From: Halomonas meridiana
GTDB lineage: Bacteria > Pseudomonadota > Gammaproteobacteria > Pseudomonadales > Halomonadaceae
Assembly: GCF_009846525.1 (NCBI RefSeq)
Contig: NZ_CP024621.1
Location: 186,001-250,000 of the forward strand
DNA: 64,000 bases
Reading direction: 5' to 3'
Shown: piece by piece, positions 1-12,084 of the stretch
How the letters are laid out: every line of letters begins with the position of its first letter
Numbering within the stretch: the first letter of the stretch is position 1
The notes under the pieces: generated by a model
The model's database searches: none
What the model was told of the DNA's origin: nothing
Seen by the model: only the letters and a program-made list of their open reading frames with translations
Program-made: the position numbers and the translations under genes

Positions 1-1896
1 GTCATTGACTCCGTCGACGCGCGTCGTGTCGTGGTGCGGGTCAACGAAGATGAAATCATCGGCGGTGAAGCCGGTGTCGACATCTACAACCTGACCAAGT
101 ACACCCGTTCTAACCAGAACACCTGCATGAACCAACGTCCCATCGTGCGTCCTGGTGACAACGTGGCACGTGGCGATATCCTCGCCGACGGTCCGTCCGT
201 CGACATGGGGGATCTGGCGCTGGGTCAGAACATGCGTATCGCGTTCATGCCCTGGAACGGCTACAACTTCGAGGACTCCATTCTGCTCTCCGAGCGGGTC
301 GTTCAAGAAGACCGTTTCACCACGATCCACATTCAGGAACTGACCTGTGTGTCCCGCGACACAAAGTTGGGGCCGGAAGAGATCACCTCCGATATTCCCA
401 ACGTCGGTGAGTCCGCGCTGGGCAAATTGGATGAAGCAGGCGTCGTCTACATCGGTGCCGAAGTCGGCCCTGGTGACATTCTGGTCGGTAAGGTTACGCC
501 CAAAGGCGAAACCCAGCTGACGCCCGAAGAGAAGCTGCTGCGCGCCATCTTCGGTGAGAAAGCGTCCGACGTAAAAGATACCTCCTTGCGTGCCCCGACC
601 GGCATGAAAGGGACGGTCATCGACGTTCAGGTCTTCACCCGTGACGGCGTCGAAAAAGACTCCCGTGCGCTCTCCATCGAGCAGATGCAACTGGACGAAG
701 TGCGTAAGGATCTTCAAGAGACCTACCGCATCGCCGAAGATGCCACCTTCGAGCGTCTGAAGCGCACGCTGGCCGGTCAAGCCGTCAACGGTGGACCGCA
801 GCTGAAGAAAGGCGACGTGCTGGACGAAGCGTACCTGGACGAACTGCCCCGTCAGCAGTGGTTCAAGCTGCGCATGCAGGATGAGTCGTACAACGAGCTG
901 CTGGCCCAGGCCGACGAACAGCTCGAAAACCGTCGTAAAGAGATGGACGAGCGTTTCGAAGACAAGAAGCGCAAACTGACCCAGGGCGACGATCTCGCGC
1001 CGGGCGTGCTGAAAATCGTCAAGGTCTACATGGCGGTGAAGCGTCGTATCCAGCCCGGTGACAAGATGGCCGGTCGTCACGGTAACAAAGGTGTTATCTC
1101 CGCGATCATGCCCATCGAAGACATGCCGTTCGACGAGAAGGGCGAGCCGGTGGACGTGGTGCTGAACCCGCTGGGTGTACCGTCGCGTATGAACGTTGGT
1201 CAGATCCTGGAAACCCACCTGGGTATGGCGGCACGTGGTCTCGGGGTCAAGATTGACGCCATGCTGCGTGATGCTCGCGGCCAGCAGGTTGCTGAAATTC
1301 GCGACTTCCTGGGCCAGGTGTATAACACGCCGGGTACCCGCGTCGAGGACATCGACTCCCTGACCGATGACGAAGTCATCGCGCTGGCGAAGAACCTCAA
1401 AGGCGGTGTGCCGATGGCTACGCCGGTGTTTGACGGTGCCAAAGAGCACGAAATCAAGCACCTGCTGAAGCTGGCGGACATTCCGGAGTCGGGCCAAATG
1501 ACGCTGTATGACGGTCGTACCGGCGATGCGTTTGACCGTCCGGTGACCGTTGGCTACATGTACATGCTGAAGCTCAACCACCTGGTAGACGACAAGATGC
1601 ACGCGCGTTCTACCGGCTCTTACTCGCTTGTTACGCAGCAGCCGCTGGGTGGTAAGGCGCAGTTCGGTGGTCAGCGCTTTGGTGAGATGGAAGTGTGGGC
1701 GCTGGAAGCCTATGGCGCCGCGTACACGCTGCAAGAGATGCTCACCGTCAAGTCGGACGACGTCGAAGGCCGCACCAAGATGTACAAGAACATCGTGGAT
1801 GGCGACCACACCATGCAGGCAGGCATGCCGGAATCCTTCAACGTACTCGTGAAGGAAATCCGCTCGCTGGGCATCGATATCGAGTTAGAGAGCTAG
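1..1896 (+). CDS. rpoB: RNA polymerase subunit beta, 3' part
   Basis: This is the C-terminal 631 residues of the beta subunit, which forms one pincer and part of the active site of RNA polymerase. The reading frame is open from base 1, so the gene begins outside the window; by comparison with the 1342-residue E. coli protein roughly the first 710 residues are missing. Recognisable conserved stretches include [53 protein letters not shown] and [19 protein letters not shown] near the end, which contacts beta prime. The stop is TAG. The next gene, rpoC, starts 10 bases later, so the two are co-transcribed in the usual rpoBC order. Confidence 0.99.
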   Translation, partial: VIDSVDARRVVVRVNEDEIIGGEAGVDIYNLTKYTRSNQNTCMNQRPIVRPGDNVARGDILADGPSVDMGDLALGQNMRIAFMPWNGYNFEDSILLSERVVQEDRFTTIHIQELTCVSRDTKLGPEEITSDIPNVGESALGKLDEAGVVYIGAEVGPGDILVGKVTPKGETQLTPEEKLLRAIFGEKASDVKDTSLRAPTGMKGTVIDVQVFTRDGVEKDSRALSIEQMQLDEVRKDLQETYRIAEDATFERLKRTLAGQAVNGGPQLKKGDVLDEAYLDELPRQQWFKLRMQDESYNELLAQADEQLENRRKEMDERFEDKKRKLTQGDDLAPGVLKIVKVYMAVKRRIQPGDKMAGRHGNKGVISAIMPIEDMPFDEKGEPVDVVLNPLGVPSRMNVGQILETHLGMAARGLGVKIDAMLRDARGQQVAEIRDFLGQVYNTPGTRVEDIDSLTDDEVIALAKNLKGGVPMATPVFDGAKEHEIKHLLKLADIPESGQMTLYDGRTGDAFDRPVTVGYMYMLKLNHLVDDKMHARSTGSYSLVTQQPLGGKAQFGGQRFGEMEVWALEAYGAAYTLQEMLTVKSDDVEGRTKMYKNIVDGDHTMQAGMPESFNVLVKEIRSLGIDIELES

Positions 1897-1906
1897 GAGC
1901 CGTCCA

Positions 1907-4900
1907 ATGAAAGATTTGGTGAAAGTACTCAAATCGCAATCTCAGTCCGAAGAGTTTGACGCGATCAAGATTACCCTGGCGTCGCCGGACATGATTCGCT
2001 CCTGGTCCTTCGGCGAGGTGAAGAAGCCTGAGACCATCAACTACCGTACCTTTAAGCCGGAACGGGATGGTTTGTTCTGCGCCAAGATTTTCGGCCCGGT
2101 CAAAGACTACGAGTGCTTGTGCGGCAAATATAAGCGCATGAAGCACCGCGGTATTATCTGTGAGAAGTGTGGCGTCGAAGTCACCAAAGCAGCCGTGCGC
2201 CGTGAGCGCATGGGCCACATCGAGCTGGCATCGCCGGTCGCTCACATTTGGTTCCTGAAGTCTCTGCCGTCGCGTATCGGCATGTTCCTCGATATGACCC
2301 TGCGTGATATCGAGCGCGTGCTCTATTTCGAAAGCTTCGTGGTCATCGACCCCGGCATGACCACGCTGGAGCGTGGTCAGCTGCTCAACGACGAGCAGTA
2401 CTTCGAAGCGCTGGAAGAGTTCGGCGATGACTTCGACGCCCGCATGGGTGCCGAAGCGGTCCAAGAGCTGCTGAAAGACATCGATCTGGAAGAAGAGATC
2501 AACCATCTGCGTGAAGAAATTCCGCAGACGAACTCTGAAACCAAGATCAAGAAGCTGTCTAAGCGCCTGAAGCTGCTGGAAGCGTTCTACCACTCCGGCA
2601 ATGCGCCGGCGTGGATGGTCATGGAAGTGCTGCCCGTGCTACCGCCGGATCTGCGTCCGCTGGTACCGCTGGACGGTGGCCGCTTCGCGACATCGGATCT
2701 CAACGACCTTTACCGTCGTGTGATTAACCGTAACAACCGCCTGAAGCGTCTGCTGGACCTCAACGCGCCGGACATCATCGTGCGCAACGAGAAGCGTATG
2801 CTCCAGGAAGCGGTCGACGCGCTGCTGGACAACGGCCGCCGTGGCCGTGCGATTACCGGTTCCAACAAGCGCCCGCTGAAATCCCTGGCCGACATGATCA
2901 AGGGTAAGCAGGGTCGCTTCCGTCAGAACTTGCTCGGTAAGCGCGTGGACTACTCTGGCCGTTCGGTCATCACCGTCGGTCCGACCCTGCGTCTGCACCA
3001 GTGTGGTCTGCCGAAGAAAATGGCGCTCGAGCTGTTCAAGCCGTTCATCTACTCCAAGCTGCAGTCGCTGGGCCATGCGTCCACGATCAAAGCGGCGAAG
3101 AAGATGGTCGAGCGCGAGCTGCCGGAAGTGTGGGACATCCTGGCCGACGTTATTCGCGAACACCCGGTACTGCTCAACCGTGCGCCAACGCTGCACCGTC
3201 TGGGTATCCAGGCGTTCGAACCGCTGCTGATCGAAGGTAAGGCTATCCAACTGCACCCGCTCGTCTGTGCGGCCTACAACGCCGACTTCGACGGTGACCA
3301 GATGGCGGTCCACGTACCGCTGACCCTGGAAGCACAGCTCGAAGCACGTGCGCTGATGATGGCGACCAACAACGTGCTGTCGCCTGCTAACGGCGAGCCG
3401 ATCATCGTCCCGTCGCAGGACGTTGTTCTGGGTCTGTACTACATGACCCGTGAGAAGATCAACGCCAAAGGCGAAGGCATGGTGTTCTCTGACCTCAACG
3501 AGGTGGAGCGTGCGTTCGGCACTCAGTCCGTGTCGCTGCATGCCCGCGTCAAGGTGCGTCTGGATGAAGTGGATGTCGACGAAGAGACCGGTGAGCGTTC
3601 CGAGCATCGTCGCCTTTACGACACCACCGTGGGTCGTGCGCTGCTATTCCGCATTCTGCCGGAAGGCGTGCCGTTCGCGCTGATCGATCAGCCGATGAAG
3701 AAGAAGGCGATCTCCAGCCTGATCAACGAGGTATACCGTCGTGCGGGCCTGAAGCCCACGGTCATCTTCGCAGACCAGCTGATGTACACCGGCTTCCGTC
3801 TGGCGACCTGGTCCGGTGCCTCGATCGGTGTGAACGACTTCGTTATCCCCGAAGCCAAAACCGAAATCGTCGACGCGGCAGAAGCAGAAGTTAAAGAGAT
3901 CGAAGATCAGTTCTCTTCCGGTCTGGTAACGGCAGGCGAGAAGTACAACAAGGTCATCGATATCTGGTCCAAGGCCAACGATAAAGTGGCCAAGGCGATG
4001 ATGGTTGGCATCTCGAAAGAGACGGTCGTCGATCGTGACGGTAATGAAGTCGAGCAAGACTCCTTCAACAGCGTCTTCATCATGGCCGACTCCGGTGCCC
4101 GTGGTAGTGCCGCCCAGATCCGCCAGCTGGCGGGTATGCGTGGCCTGATGGCCAAGCCGGATGGCTCGATCATCGAAACGCCGATCGTGGCCAACTTCCG
4201 TGAAGGTCTGAACGTACTGCAGTACTTCATCTCGACCCACGGTGCACGTAAAGGTCTGGCGGATACGGCTCTGAAAACGGCTAACTCCGGTTACCTGACC
4301 CGTCGTCTGGTCGACGTGGCGCAGGATCTGGTCATTACCGAGACTGACTGTGGCACCGAAAACGGCCTGACGCTGCACCCGATCATCGAGGGTGGCGACA
4401 TCATCGTACCGCTGTCTCAGCGCGTACTGGGCCGTGTCGTCGCGCAGGACGTGGTCGATCCGAGCACGGAAGAAGTGCTGATTCCGCGCAACACGCTGCT
4501 GGACGAGAAGTGGTGTGCGTCGCTGGACACCATGGGCGTGGACGAGATCGTCGTACGCTCCACGATTACCTGTGACACCGCGCACGGCGTGTGTTCGTCC
4601 TGTTACGGTCGTGACCTTGCCCGTGGCCACCAGGTCAACATCGGTGAGTCTGTCGGTGTTATCGCCGCCCAGTCGATCGGTGAGCCGGGTACCCAGCTGA
4701 CCATGCGTACGTTCCACATCGGTGGTGCGGCATCGCGTTCTTCTGCGGTGGATAGCGTTCAGGTCAAGCACGGCGGTAAAGTGCGCCTGCACAACATCAA
4801 GCACGTTGAGCGTGCCGACGGCAAACTGGTCGTGGTGTCTCGTTCGAGCGCCCTGGCGGTCGCCGACGATCACGGTCGTGAGCGTGAGTACTATAAGCTG

Positions 4901-6121
4901 CCCTACGGTGCTGAGCTCTCCGTACGCGACGGTGACGTGGTCGATGCCGGTGCGGTCGTGGCCAAGTGGGATCCGCACACGCACCCGATCATTGCCGAGG
5001 TAGAAGGTAAGGCGCAGTTCATCGATCTCGACGAGGGTGTCACCATGCACCGCAGCGTCGATGAGATGACCGGTCTATCGTCTATCGAAGTCATCGAATC
5101 GGCCGCACGCCCGATGGCAGGTCGTGACAAGCGTCCGATGGTGATGCTGAAAGACGCTGCTGGCGAGTACGTTTCTGTATCCGGCTCCAACACGCCGGTT
5201 CAGTACCTGCTGCCGGGCAACTCGATTATCTCCGTAGATGATGGCGCGACCATCGGCGTCGGTGAAGTCGTTGCTCGTATTCCGGTCGAGGCGTCTGGTA
5301 ACAAGGACATCACCGGTGGTCTGCCGCGCGTGGCCGACCTGTTCGAAGCGCGTAAACCGAAAGAGTCTGCCATTCTGGCGGAAATCAGCGGTGTGGTGAG
5401 CTTCGGCAAAGAGACCAAAGGTAAGCGTCGTCTGACGATTACCCCGGAATCTGGCGATCCGTTCGAAGCGCTGATCCCGAAATGGCGTCAAATCGCCGTG
5501 TTCGAAGGTGAAGCGGTCGAGAAGGGTGAAGTGATCTCCGATGGCCCCAGTAACCCGCACGATATCCTGCGTCTGCTGGGTGTTGCGGAACTGGCCAAGT
5601 ACATCACGGCTGAAGTCCAGGACGTTTATCGTCTGCAGGGTGTTGGCATCAACGACAAGCATATCGAAGTGATCGTGCGTCAGATGCTGCGTAAGGTAGA
5701 GATCACCGACTCCGGCGACTCTGACTTCATCACCGGCGACCAGGCCGAGCTCGTGCGCGTCCTCGAACAGAACGCACGACTCGAGAAAGAAGGTAAGTTC
5801 CCGGCCAAGTATCAACGCTTGCTGCTGGGTATCACTAAGGCCAGCTTGGCCACTGAATCGTTCATCTCCGCCGCGTCGTTCCAGGAAACGACCCGCGTAC
5901 TGACCGAAGCAGCGGTCACCGGCAAGCGCGACTACCTGCGCGGCCTGAAAGAGAACGTGGTGGTTGGACGTCTGATTCCGGCAGGTACCGGTCTGACCCA
6001 CCACGCAGAGCGTCGTCGCAAGCGCGAAGACGTAGAGCGTCTGTTCAACCCCTCGGCGACCGAGGTAGAGCAGGAGCTTGGTGCTCAGTTGACCGCCCTG
6101 GATTCAGACGACGATCTGTAA
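1907..6121 (+). CDS. rpoC: RNA polymerase subunit beta prime
   Basis: Largest RNA polymerase subunit, 1404 residues (1407 in E. coli). The catalytic Mg-binding motif NADFDGD is at residues 458-464. An N-terminal zinc site is formed by Cys70, Cys72, Cys85 and Cys88, and a second Cys cluster lies in [15 protein letters not shown] further on. The trigger-loop region [19 protein letters not shown] is intact. A GAGCC ribosome-binding site precedes the ATG. No clear terminator follows the TAA; the 190-base gap to rpsL carries a new promoter instead. Confidence 0.99.
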   Translation: MKDLVKVLKSQSQSEEFDAIKITLASPDMIRSWSFGEVKKPETINYRTFKPERDGLFCAKIFGPVKDYECLCGKYKRMKHRGIICEKCGVEVTKAAVRRERMGHIELASPVAHIWFLKSLPSRIGMFLDMTLRDIERVLYFESFVVIDPGMTTLERGQLLNDEQYFEALEEFGDDFDARMGAEAVQELLKDIDLEEEINHLREEIPQTNSETKIKKLSKRLKLLEAFYHSGNAPAWMVMEVLPVLPPDLRPLVPLDGGRFATSDLNDLYRRVINRNNRLKRLLDLNAPDIIVRNEKRMLQEAVDALLDNGRRGRAITGSNKRPLKSLADMIKGKQGRFRQNLLGKRVDYSGRSVITVGPTLRLHQCGLPKKMALELFKPFIYSKLQSLGHASTIKAAKKMVERELPEVWDILADVIREHPVLLNRAPTLHRLGIQAFEPLLIEGKAIQLHPLVCAAYNADFDGDQMAVHVPLTLEAQLEARALMMATNNVLSPANGEPIIVPSQDVVLGLYYMTREKINAKGEGMVFSDLNEVERAFGTQSVSLHARVKVRLDEVDVDEETGERSEHRRLYDTTVGRALLFRILPEGVPFALIDQPMKKKAISSLINEVYRRAGLKPTVIFADQLMYTGFRLATWSGASIGVNDFVIPEAKTEIVDAAEAEVKEIEDQFSSGLVTAGEKYNKVIDIWSKANDKVAKAMMVGISKETVVDRDGNEVEQDSFNSVFIMADSGARGSAAQIRQLAGMRGLMAKPDGSIIETPIVANFREGLNVLQYFISTHGARKGLADTALKTANSGYLTRRLVDVAQDLVITETDCGTENGLTLHPIIEGGDIIVPLSQRVLGRVVAQDVVDPSTEEVLIPRNTLLDEKWCASLDTMGVDEIVVRSTITCDTAHGVCSSCYGRDLARGHQVNIGESVGVIAAQSIGEPGTQLTMRTFHIGGAASRSSAVDSVQVKHGGKVRLHNIKHVERADGKLVVVSRSSALAVADDHGREREYYKLPYGAELSVRDGDVVDAGAVVAKWDPHTHPIIAEVEGKAQFIDLDEGVTMHRSVDEMTGLSSIEVIESAARPMAGRDKRPMVMLKDAAGEYVSVSGSNTPVQYLLPGNSIISVDDGATIGVGEVVARIPVEASGNKDITGGLPRVADLFEARKPKESAILAEISGVVSFGKETKGKRRLTITPESGDPFEALIPKWRQIAVFEGEAVEKGEVISDGPSNPHDILRLLGVAELAKYITAEVQDVYRLQGVGINDKHIEVIVRQMLRKVEITDSGDSDFITGDQAELVRVLEQNARLEKEGKFPAKYQRLLLGITKASLATESFISAASFQETTRVLTEAAVTGKRDYLRGLKENVVVGRLIPAGTGLTHHAERRRKREDVERLFNPSATEVEQELGAQLTALDSDDDL

Positions 6122-6194
6122 CCACCGGTACAACGAGCAACACGAGTGGCTGGCCCAAAGAGCACGGTCTTGGCGGCGAATCCGTCGGCAAGAC

Positions 6195-6224
6195 TTGACG
6201 CCACCTAGGGTCAGCCTTTAGAAT
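6195..6224 (+). promoter_or_regulatory. sigma-70 promoter for the str operon
   Basis: The -35 box TTGACG (6195-6200) and -10 box TAGAAT (6219-6224) are separated by 18 bases, in the gap between rpoC and rpsL. The start of transcription would fall about 85 bases before rpsL. The boxes are seen in the sequence; promoter activity is inferred from their match to consensus and position. Confidence 0.75.
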
Positions 6225-6314
6225 GCGCAGCCTTTAACAGTGGGGCGGGTGCGCCCGCATCCGCTGCTAGTACTTGTTAAAGGCTAAGGCAACCATTGGA
6301 GTCAGCTAAACACC

Positions 6315-6689
6315 ATGGCAACGATTAATCAGCTAGTGCGCAAGCCGCGCAAGCGCCCCGTCACCAAGAGTGACGTGCCTGCGCTTCAGGCATGCCCGCA
6401 AAAACGTGGCGTATGTACGCGCGTTTACACCACTACCCCTAAGAAGCCGAACTCGGCCCTGCGTAAGGTCTGCCGTGTGCGCCTGACCAACGGCTTTGAA
6501 GTGTCTTCTTACATCGGTGGTGAAGGTCACAACCTGCAAGAGCACTCTGTTGTTCTGATCCGCGGCGGTCGTGTAAAGGATTTGCCGGGTGTGCGTTATC
6601 ACACCGTTCGTGGCGCCCTGGACACCTCTGGCGTACAGAACCGTAAGCAGGGTCGTTCTAAGTACGGTACTAAGCGTCCGAAGTCCTAA
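6315..6689 (+). CDS. rpsL: 30S ribosomal protein S12
   Basis: Protein of the decoding centre, 124 residues as in E. coli. The streptomycin-relevant segments are present with wild-type residues: [13 protein letters not shown] (the lysine equivalent to Lys43) and [13 protein letters not shown] (Lys88 equivalent). So nothing here suggests streptomycin resistance. It is the first gene of the str operon. The 137-base gap to rpsG is longer than in most of this block and has hairpin structure. Confidence 0.99.
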   Translation: MATINQLVRKPRKRPVTKSDVPALQACPQKRGVCTRVYTTTPKKPNSALRKVCRVRLTNGFEVSSYIGGEGHNLQEHSVVLIRGGRVKDLPGVRYHTVRGALDTSGVQNRKQGRSKYGTKRPKS

Positions 6690-6826
6690 GACGGCTTATC
6701 GCAGCGTGCAGCGCTGCGGCGTTACCTTTCACACGAATATGACGGTCTGATAAGAGTAAGGTCGGGCGGCGCAAAAGCGACGTGAGTCCCGGGTTTACCT
6801 GAAGGATCCTTAATTGAGGGCTTATC
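6690..6826 (+). promoter_or_regulatory. S12-S7 intercistronic region with hairpin
   Basis: A 7-bp perfect hairpin, CGCAGCG/CGCTGCG (6700-6718), stands just after rpsL, with no T tract, so it is not a typical terminator. In E. coli the S7 protein represses the str operon by binding the rpsL-rpsG intercistronic RNA. The position and length fit such a site, but S7 binding here is an inference. Confidence 0.4.
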
Positions 6827-7297
6827 ATGCCTAGAAGAAGAGTTGTAGCTAAACGCGAAATCCTGCCGGATCCCAAGTTCGGAAGTGAGCGTCTGGCGAA
6901 GTTCATGAACCACCTGATGGTCAGTGGCAAGAAGTCCGTAGCTGAGCGCATCGTATACGGTGCGTTGGACAAGGTTGCCGAGCGTAGTAAAGAAGAGCCG
7001 CTGGAAATCTTCGACAAGGCGCTGGAAACCATCCAGCCGATGGTCGAAGTGAAGTCTCGCCGCGTAGGTGGTGCGACCTATCAGGTGCCGGTTGAAGTTC
7101 GTCCGTCACGCCGTCAAGCGCTAGCCATGCGCTGGCTGGTAGACGCTGCGCGTCGTCGCGGTGAAAAAACGATGGTTCAGCGTCTGGCAGGTGAAATGCT
7201 GGATGCCGCTGAAGGTAAAGGTTCTGCCGTTAAGAAGCGTGAAGACGTTCACCGCATGGCAGAAGCCAACAAGGCCTTCTCTCACTATCGTTTCTAA
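6827..7297 (+). CDS. rpsG: 30S ribosomal protein S7
   Basis: 156-residue primary 16S-binding protein that nucleates the head of the small subunit. The start [16 protein letters not shown] and the segment [11 protein letters not shown] are typical of the family. The length equals that of the shorter S7 form of many bacteria (E. coli K-12 has a longer C-terminus). The gene lies between rpsL and fusA in the classical str operon order. Confidence 0.99.
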   Translation: MPRRRVVAKREILPDPKFGSERLAKFMNHLMVSGKKSVAERIVYGALDKVAERSKEEPLEIFDKALETIQPMVEVKSRRVGGATYQVPVEVRPSRRQALAMRWLVDAARRRGEKTMVQRLAGEMLDAAEGKGSAVKKREDVHRMAEANKAFSHYRF

Positions 7298-7374
7298 GCT
7301 CGGCGCTTCTAAGTTTGTGTCGCTTTTTGCCAGTTGTGGTGTGGTGGGAAAGATTTTCGTCATGTTGCAACACG

Positions 7375-7402
7375 CCGCCGCTATCGTTGTCGATGGCGGC
7401 GG
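7375..7402 (+). other. 12-bp hairpin between rpsG and fusA
   Basis: CCGCCGCTATCG and CGATGGCGGCGG pair over 12 positions (one G-U) around a TTGT loop. The following bases are TGGCATAAGC, so there is no T tract. It may stabilise the mRNA or allow partial attenuation before fusA; it does not look like a full terminator. Confidence 0.5.
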
Positions 7403-7464
7403 TGGCATAAGCAAAAAGTACACCGCTGGATTAACGAGCATCGCCAACTAACGGGAGTTTCACC

Positions 7465-9588
7465 GTGGCACGCAAGACTCCACTTAAGCGTTATCGCAAT
7501 ATCGGTATCGTGGCACACGTTGATGCGGGTAAAACCACAACAACCGAGCGCGTACTGTTTTACACCGGCCTTTCCCACAAAGTGGGTGAAGTGCACGATG
7601 GTGCGGCGACCATGGACTGGATGGAGCAGGAGCAGGAGCGTGGTATCACTATCACCTCAGCTGCGACGACCTGTTTCTGGCAGGGCATGAGTAAGCAGTT
7701 CGACGAGCACCGCATCAACATCATCGATACCCCCGGGCACGTTGACTTCACCATCGAAGTTGAGCGTTCTCTGCGTGTTCTCGATGGCGCGGTCGTCGTA
7801 CTGTGCGGTTCCTCCGGCGTTCAGCCGCAGACCGAGACCGTATGGCGTCAGGCCAACAAATACGAAGTTCCGCGTATGGTTTTCGTCAACAAGATGGACC
7901 GTACCGGCGCTGATTTCTTCATGGTGGTCAACCAGCTCAAAGAGCGTCTGGGTGCCAACGCCGTGCCGATCCAGATCAACTGGGGCACGGAAGAAGACTT
8001 CAAAGGCGTTATCGACCTGATCGAGATGAAAGCCATCTTGTGGGACGAAGAGAGCCTGGGCATGAACTTCGAGCTCGTGGACATTCCGGCGGAGCTGCAA
8101 GAGACCGCTGAAGAGTACCGTGAGCAGATGGTCGAAGCCGCTGCCGAAGCTTCCGAAGAGCTGATGGACAAGTACCTTGAAGAAGGCGAGCTGACCGTCG
8201 CTGAAATCAAGGCGGGTCTGCGTGCTCGTACGTTGGCTAACGAAATCGTCCTGGTTACCTGTGGTTCTGCCTTCAAGAACAAAGGTGTTCAGGCGGTGCT
8301 GGACGGCGTTATCGAGTACATGCCTTCGCCGACAGAAGTTAAGGCCATCGAGGGTGAGCTGGACGATAAAGACGGCACCGTCGCGACGCGTGAAGCAGAC
8401 GATAGCGCTCCGTTCGCCGCTCTGGCGTTCAAGATTGCCACCGACCCCTTCGTTGGTACGCTGACCTTCATCCGCGTCTACTCGGGTGTTCTGAAATCTG
8501 GTGATGGCGTCTACAACTCCGTCAAACAGAAGAAAGAGCGTGTTGGTCGTATCGTTCAGATGCACGCCAACTCTCGCGAAGAGATCAAAGAAGTACTCGC
8601 AGGCGACATCGCTGCTTGTATCGGTCTGAAGGACGTCACGACAGGTGACACCCTGTGCGACATCGATAACAAAATCGTTCTCGAGCGCATGGAGTTCCCG
8701 GATCCGGTAATCTCGGTTGCCGTTGAGCCGAAGTCCAAGGCCGACCAAGAGAAGATGGGCGTTGCACTGGGTAAACTGGCCCAGGAAGACCCCTCTTTCC
8801 AGGTCAAGACCGACGAAGAGACCGGCCAGACCATCATTTCTGGTATGGGCGAGCTGCACCTGGACATCATCGTTGACCGTATGCGTCGCGAGTTCAAGGT
8901 AGAAGCGAACATCGGTAAGCCGCAGGTTGCCTACCGTGAAACGATTCGTGGCAGCGTCGAGCAGGAAGGTAAGTTCGTACGTCAGTCCGGTGGTCGTGGT
9001 CAGTACGGTCACGTGTGGCTGCGTATCGAGCCGCTGACTGCAGAAGAGAAGGGTGAAGGCGAAGAAGAGATCTTCTTCAAGTTCAACTCCGAGATCGTAG
9101 GTGGTGTGGTTCCGAAGGAATACGTACCTGCGGTTGAGAAAGGTGCTTTCGAGCAGTTGCAAAACGGTGTCATCGCGGGCTACCCGATGATCGACGTTAA
9201 AGTATCGCTGTTCGATGGTTCCTACCATGACGTGGACTCCAACGAGACTGCGTTCAAGATTGCTTCTTCTATGGCAGTGAAAGAAGGTGCCAGGAAGGCC
9301 AAGGCCGTGCTGCTGGAGCCGGTGATGAAGGTCGAAGTCGTGACCCCCGAAGAGTTTATGGGTGACGTCATGGGCGACCTGAACCGTCGTCGCGGCCTGG
9401 TGCAGGGCATGGATGACTCCTCTTCTGGTAAAGTCATTCGTGCAACGGTGCCACTGGGTGAGATGTTCGGTTATGCAACCGATCTGCGCTCACAAACCCA
9501 GGGCCGTGCGAGCTACTCTATGGAGTTCGCGAAGTACGAGGAGGCGCCCTCCAGCGTCGTTGAAGCCGTCATCAACCAAAACGGTTAA
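7465..9588 (+). CDS. fusA: elongation factor G
   Basis: Translocation GTPase of 707 residues. G-domain motifs are in order: AHVDAGKTT (P loop), DTPGHVDFT and NKMDRTGAD. The later domains II-V are complete, with the conserved RGGGQYGH-like segment as [11 protein letters not shown]. The start codon is GTG, with ACGGGAG placed upstream. It is followed 29 bases later by tuf in the same operon. Confidence 0.99.
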   Translation: MARKTPLKRYRNIGIVAHVDAGKTTTTERVLFYTGLSHKVGEVHDGAATMDWMEQEQERGITITSAATTCFWQGMSKQFDEHRINIIDTPGHVDFTIEVERSLRVLDGAVVVLCGSSGVQPQTETVWRQANKYEVPRMVFVNKMDRTGADFFMVVNQLKERLGANAVPIQINWGTEEDFKGVIDLIEMKAILWDEESLGMNFELVDIPAELQETAEEYREQMVEAAAEASEELMDKYLEEGELTVAEIKAGLRARTLANEIVLVTCGSAFKNKGVQAVLDGVIEYMPSPTEVKAIEGELDDKDGTVATREADDSAPFAALAFKIATDPFVGTLTFIRVYSGVLKSGDGVYNSVKQKKERVGRIVQMHANSREEIKEVLAGDIAACIGLKDVTTGDTLCDIDNKIVLERMEFPDPVISVAVEPKSKADQEKMGVALGKLAQEDPSFQVKTDEETGQTIISGMGELHLDIIVDRMRREFKVEANIGKPQVAYRETIRGSVEQEGKFVRQSGGRGQYGHVWLRIEPLTAEEKGEGEEEIFFKFNSEIVGGVVPKEYVPAVEKGAFEQLQNGVIAGYPMIDVKVSLFDGSYHDVDSNETAFKIASSMAVKEGARKAKAVLLEPVMKVEVVTPEEFMGDVMGDLNRRRGLVQGMDDSSSGKVIRATVPLGEMFGYATDLRSQTQGRASYSMEFAKYEEAPSSVVEAVINQNG

Positions 9589-9617
9589 CCGTTAGCTAAC
9601 GTAAAGAGGTTATAGCA

Positions 9618-10811
9618 GTGGCTAAGGAAAAATTTGAACGTTCCAAACCGCACGTCAACGTCGGCACCATCGGTCACGTCGACCACGGTAAAACGACTCT
9701 GACAGCGGCCCTGACCCGCGTGTCTGCTGAGGTTTTCGGCGGCGACTGGCGTGAATTCGATACCATCGATAACGCTCCGGAAGAGCGTGAGCGTGGTATC
9801 ACCATCGCGACATCTCACGTTGAATACCAGTCTGAAGTGCGTCACTACGCGCACGTTGACTGCCCGGGACACGCTGACTACGTCAAGAACATGATCACCG
9901 GTGCTGCCCAGATGGACGGCGCGATCCTGGTATGTTCTGCCGCTGACGGCCCCATGCCGCAGACTCGTGAGCACATCCTGCTGTCTCGTCAGGTTGGCGT
10001 TCCGTTCATCGTTGTGTTCCTGAACAAAGCGGACATGGTCGATGACGAAGAGCTGCTCGAGCTGGTCGAGATGGAAGTTCGTGAACTTCTGTCCGAGTAC
10101 GACTTCCCGGGTGACGACACGCCGATCATCACTGGTTCTGCCCTGATGGCACTGAACGGTGAAGACGAGAACGGCATGGGTACTACTGCGGTAGCTAACC
10201 TGATCAAAGCTCTCGATGACTACATCCCTGAGCCGGAGCGTGCTATCGACCAGCCGTTCCTGATGCCGATCGAAGACGTATTCTCTATCTCTGGCCGTGG
10301 TACCGTTGTTACCGGTCGTGTAGAGCGCGGTATCGTTAAAGCCGGTGAAGAAGTGGAAATCGTGGGTATCCGCGACACCACCAAAACCACTGTTACTGGC
10401 GTAGAAATGTTCCGTAAGCTGCTCGACGAAGGTCGTGCAGGTGAGAACGTTGGTGCGCTGCTGCGTGGTACTAAGCGTGATGACGTTGAGCGTGGTCAGG
10501 TACTGGCGAAGCCGGGCACCATCAACCCGCACACTGTCTTCGAAGCCGAAGTATACGTGCTGTCCAAAGAAGAAGGTGGTCGTCACACCCCGTTCTTCAA
10601 AGGCTACCGTCCGCAGTTCTACTTCCGTACCACTGACGTTACCGGTACTTGTGAACTGCCGGAAGGCGTTGAAATGGTCATGCCGGGCGACAACGTGAAA
10701 ATGGTTGTTACCCTGATCGCTCCGATCGCTATGGACGACGGTCTGCGCTTCGCGATCCGCGAAGGTGGTCGTACCGTTGGTGCTGGCGTTGTGGCCAAAA
10801 TCGTTAAGTAA
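9618..10811 (+). CDS. tuf: elongation factor Tu
   Basis: GTPase that delivers aminoacyl-tRNA to the ribosome; 397 residues. Motifs [27 protein letters not shown] and NKADMVDD define the G domain, and the EF-Tu C-terminal beta barrels are complete ([15 protein letters not shown]). The start codon is GTG. It is the last gene of the str operon, closed by a strong terminator. Many gammaproteobacteria carry a second tuf copy before secE/nusG; that region is not in this window. Confidence 0.99.
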   Translation: MAKEKFERSKPHVNVGTIGHVDHGKTTLTAALTRVSAEVFGGDWREFDTIDNAPEERERGITIATSHVEYQSEVRHYAHVDCPGHADYVKNMITGAAQMDGAILVCSAADGPMPQTREHILLSRQVGVPFIVVFLNKADMVDDEELLELVEMEVRELLSEYDFPGDDTPIITGSALMALNGEDENGMGTTAVANLIKALDDYIPEPERAIDQPFLMPIEDVFSISGRGTVVTGRVERGIVKAGEEVEIVGIRDTTKTTVTGVEMFRKLLDEGRAGENVGALLRGTKRDDVERGQVLAKPGTINPHTVFEAEVYVLSKEEGGRHTPFFKGYRPQFYFRTTDVTGTCELPEGVEMVMPGDNVKMVVTLIAPIAMDDGLRFAIREGGRTVGAGVVAKIVK

Positions 10812-10832
10812 TCTGATTACTTGATGATAAGA

Positions 10833-10858
10833 GGGGGCTCTTGTGAGCCCCCTTTTCT
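10833..10858 (+). terminator. rho-independent terminator after tuf
   Basis: Stem GGGGGCTC/GAGCCCCC with a TTGT loop, followed by TTTTCT. It ends the str operon and separates it from the S10 promoter 20 bases further on. Confidence 0.9.
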
Positions 10859-10877
10859 GCGCACCAATCGCAAATGT

Positions 10878-10906
10878 TTGACATGTGCTGTTGGCGTGCC
10901 TATAAT
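10878..10906 (+). promoter_or_regulatory. consensus sigma-70 promoter for the S10 operon
   Basis: Perfect -35 TTGACA (10878-10883) and perfect -10 TATAAT (10901-10906), separated by exactly 17 bases. This is an ideal match to the sigma-70 consensus, as expected for ribosomal protein genes. Transcription should begin near 10913, giving a leader of only about 58 bases before rpsJ. Confidence 0.92.
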
Positions 10907-10970
10907 GCGCATCCTTTGAATGCGTGGGTAGACGGCTCGCGCCGTCGACATCCATTGGAGTTTAGGGCAA

Positions 10971-11282
10971 ATGCAGAACCAAAAGATTCGCATTCGGTTG
11001 AAAGCGTTCGACCATCGCCTGATCGATCAGTCCACAGCGGAGATCGTTGAAACCGCTAAGCGTACTGGTGCTCAGGTTCGTGGTCCGATCCCGCTGCCGA
11101 CCAACCGCGAGCGCTATACCATCCTGATTTCACCGCACGTCAACAAAGATGCGCGTGATCAGTATGAGATTCGTACTCACAAGCGTGTGCTCGACATCGT
11201 TGAGCCGACCGAGAAAACCGTTGATGCGCTGATGAAGCTCGACCTCGCCGCTGGCGTAGACGTGCAAATCAAGCTCGACTAA
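10971..11282 (+). CDS. rpsJ: 30S ribosomal protein S10
   Basis: 103 residues, identical in length to E. coli S10 (NusE), which also acts in transcription antitermination with NusB. The start [19 protein letters not shown] and the middle segment [23 protein letters not shown] (read in two parts) are characteristic. It opens the S10 operon. An unusual 148-base gap separates it from rplC. Confidence 0.99.
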   Translation: MQNQKIRIRLKAFDHRLIDQSTAEIVETAKRTGAQVRGPIPLPTNRERYTILISPHVNKDARDQYEIRTHKRVLDIVEPTEKTVDALMKLDLAAGVDVQIKLD

Positions 11283-11430
11283 TACACTAGACACTTTGCG
11301 GCCCAGCGCTCATTGAACATGTTTGAGCAGCAGCCGCCGCGCCGTGAGGCGCCACACAATGTGCTAGTGGAATGCTCTGGAAAGGGCAGCCATAGCGGGT
11401 GATAGCCCCGTACACTATAGGAGACTGAGT
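11283..11430 (+). promoter_or_regulatory. structured gap between rpsJ and rplC
   Basis: 148 bases with no open frame of note. A GCGCC-GTGA-GGCGC hairpin lies at 11339-11352, and GCTCA...TGAGC flanks an AACATGTT palindrome near 11308-11328. E. coli has its L4-responsive S10 leader upstream of rpsJ, but here the leader upstream of rpsJ is very short. A regulatory structure here instead is a guess. Confidence 0.3.
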
Positions 11431-12069
11431 ATGACTATCGGTTTAGTCGGTAAAAAGGCCGGGATGACCCGTGTCTTTACCGAAGATGGCGCATCCGTGC
11501 CCGTGACCGTTATTGAAGTTGATCCTAACCGTGTAACACGCGTCAAGACCATCGAGTCTGACGGTTACGCAGCGGTTCAGGTGACTACAGGTTCTCGTAA
11601 AGCCAAGCACCTCACCAAAGCGCAAGCTGGACAGTTTGCCAAGGCGGGTGTTGAGGCTGGTCGTTCACTGATGGAATTCCGCCTTGCAGAAGGCGAAGAA
11701 GCTCCTGAAGTGGGTGGCGAACTCACCGTATCCCTCTTCGAAGCTGGTCAAATGATTGACGTGACCGGCACCTCTAAGGGTAAAGGCTTCCAGGGTGCTG
11801 TTAAGCGCTGGAACTTCCGTACCCAAGACAACAGCCATGGTAACTCCCTGTCGCACCGTGCGCCGGGTTCTATCGGCATGTGTCAGACACCGGGTCGCGT
11901 ATTTAAAGGCAAGAAAATGGCCGGTCAAATGGGTAACACCCGTTGCACCGTACAGAGCCTTGAGATCGTCCGTGTCGACGCCGAGCGTAACCTGCTGCTG
12001 ATCAAGGGCGCAGTACCGGGTGCTACCGGTAGCGACGTTATCGTTCGCAGCGCCGTGAAAGCTGGCTGA
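11431..12069 (+). CDS. rplC: 50S ribosomal protein L3
   Basis: 212-residue early-assembly protein that reaches the peptidyl transferase centre. The conserved core [30 protein letters not shown] and KKMAGQMG is present, including the glutamine of GQMGN that PrmB methylates in E. coli. AGGAG sits upstream of the ATG. Fifteen bases separate it from rplD. Confidence 0.99.
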   Translation: MTIGLVGKKAGMTRVFTEDGASVPVTVIEVDPNRVTRVKTIESDGYAAVQVTTGSRKAKHLTKAQAGQFAKAGVEAGRSLMEFRLAEGEEAPEVGGELTVSLFEAGQMIDVTGTSKGKGFQGAVKRWNFRTQDNSHGNSLSHRAPGSIGMCQTPGRVFKGKKMAGQMGNTRCTVQSLEIVRVDAERNLLLIKGAVPGATGSDVIVRSAVKAG

Positions 12070-12084
12070 AGGGGATAATTACCA

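Noticed and set aside
1838..5050. Long minus-strand frames across rpoB and rpoC
   Set aside because: They are antisense shadows of GC-rich, strongly biased genes, with no family similarity.
7375..7402. Terminator between rpsG and fusA
   Set aside because: The stem is strong but no T tract follows, and fusA is normally co-transcribed with rpsG.
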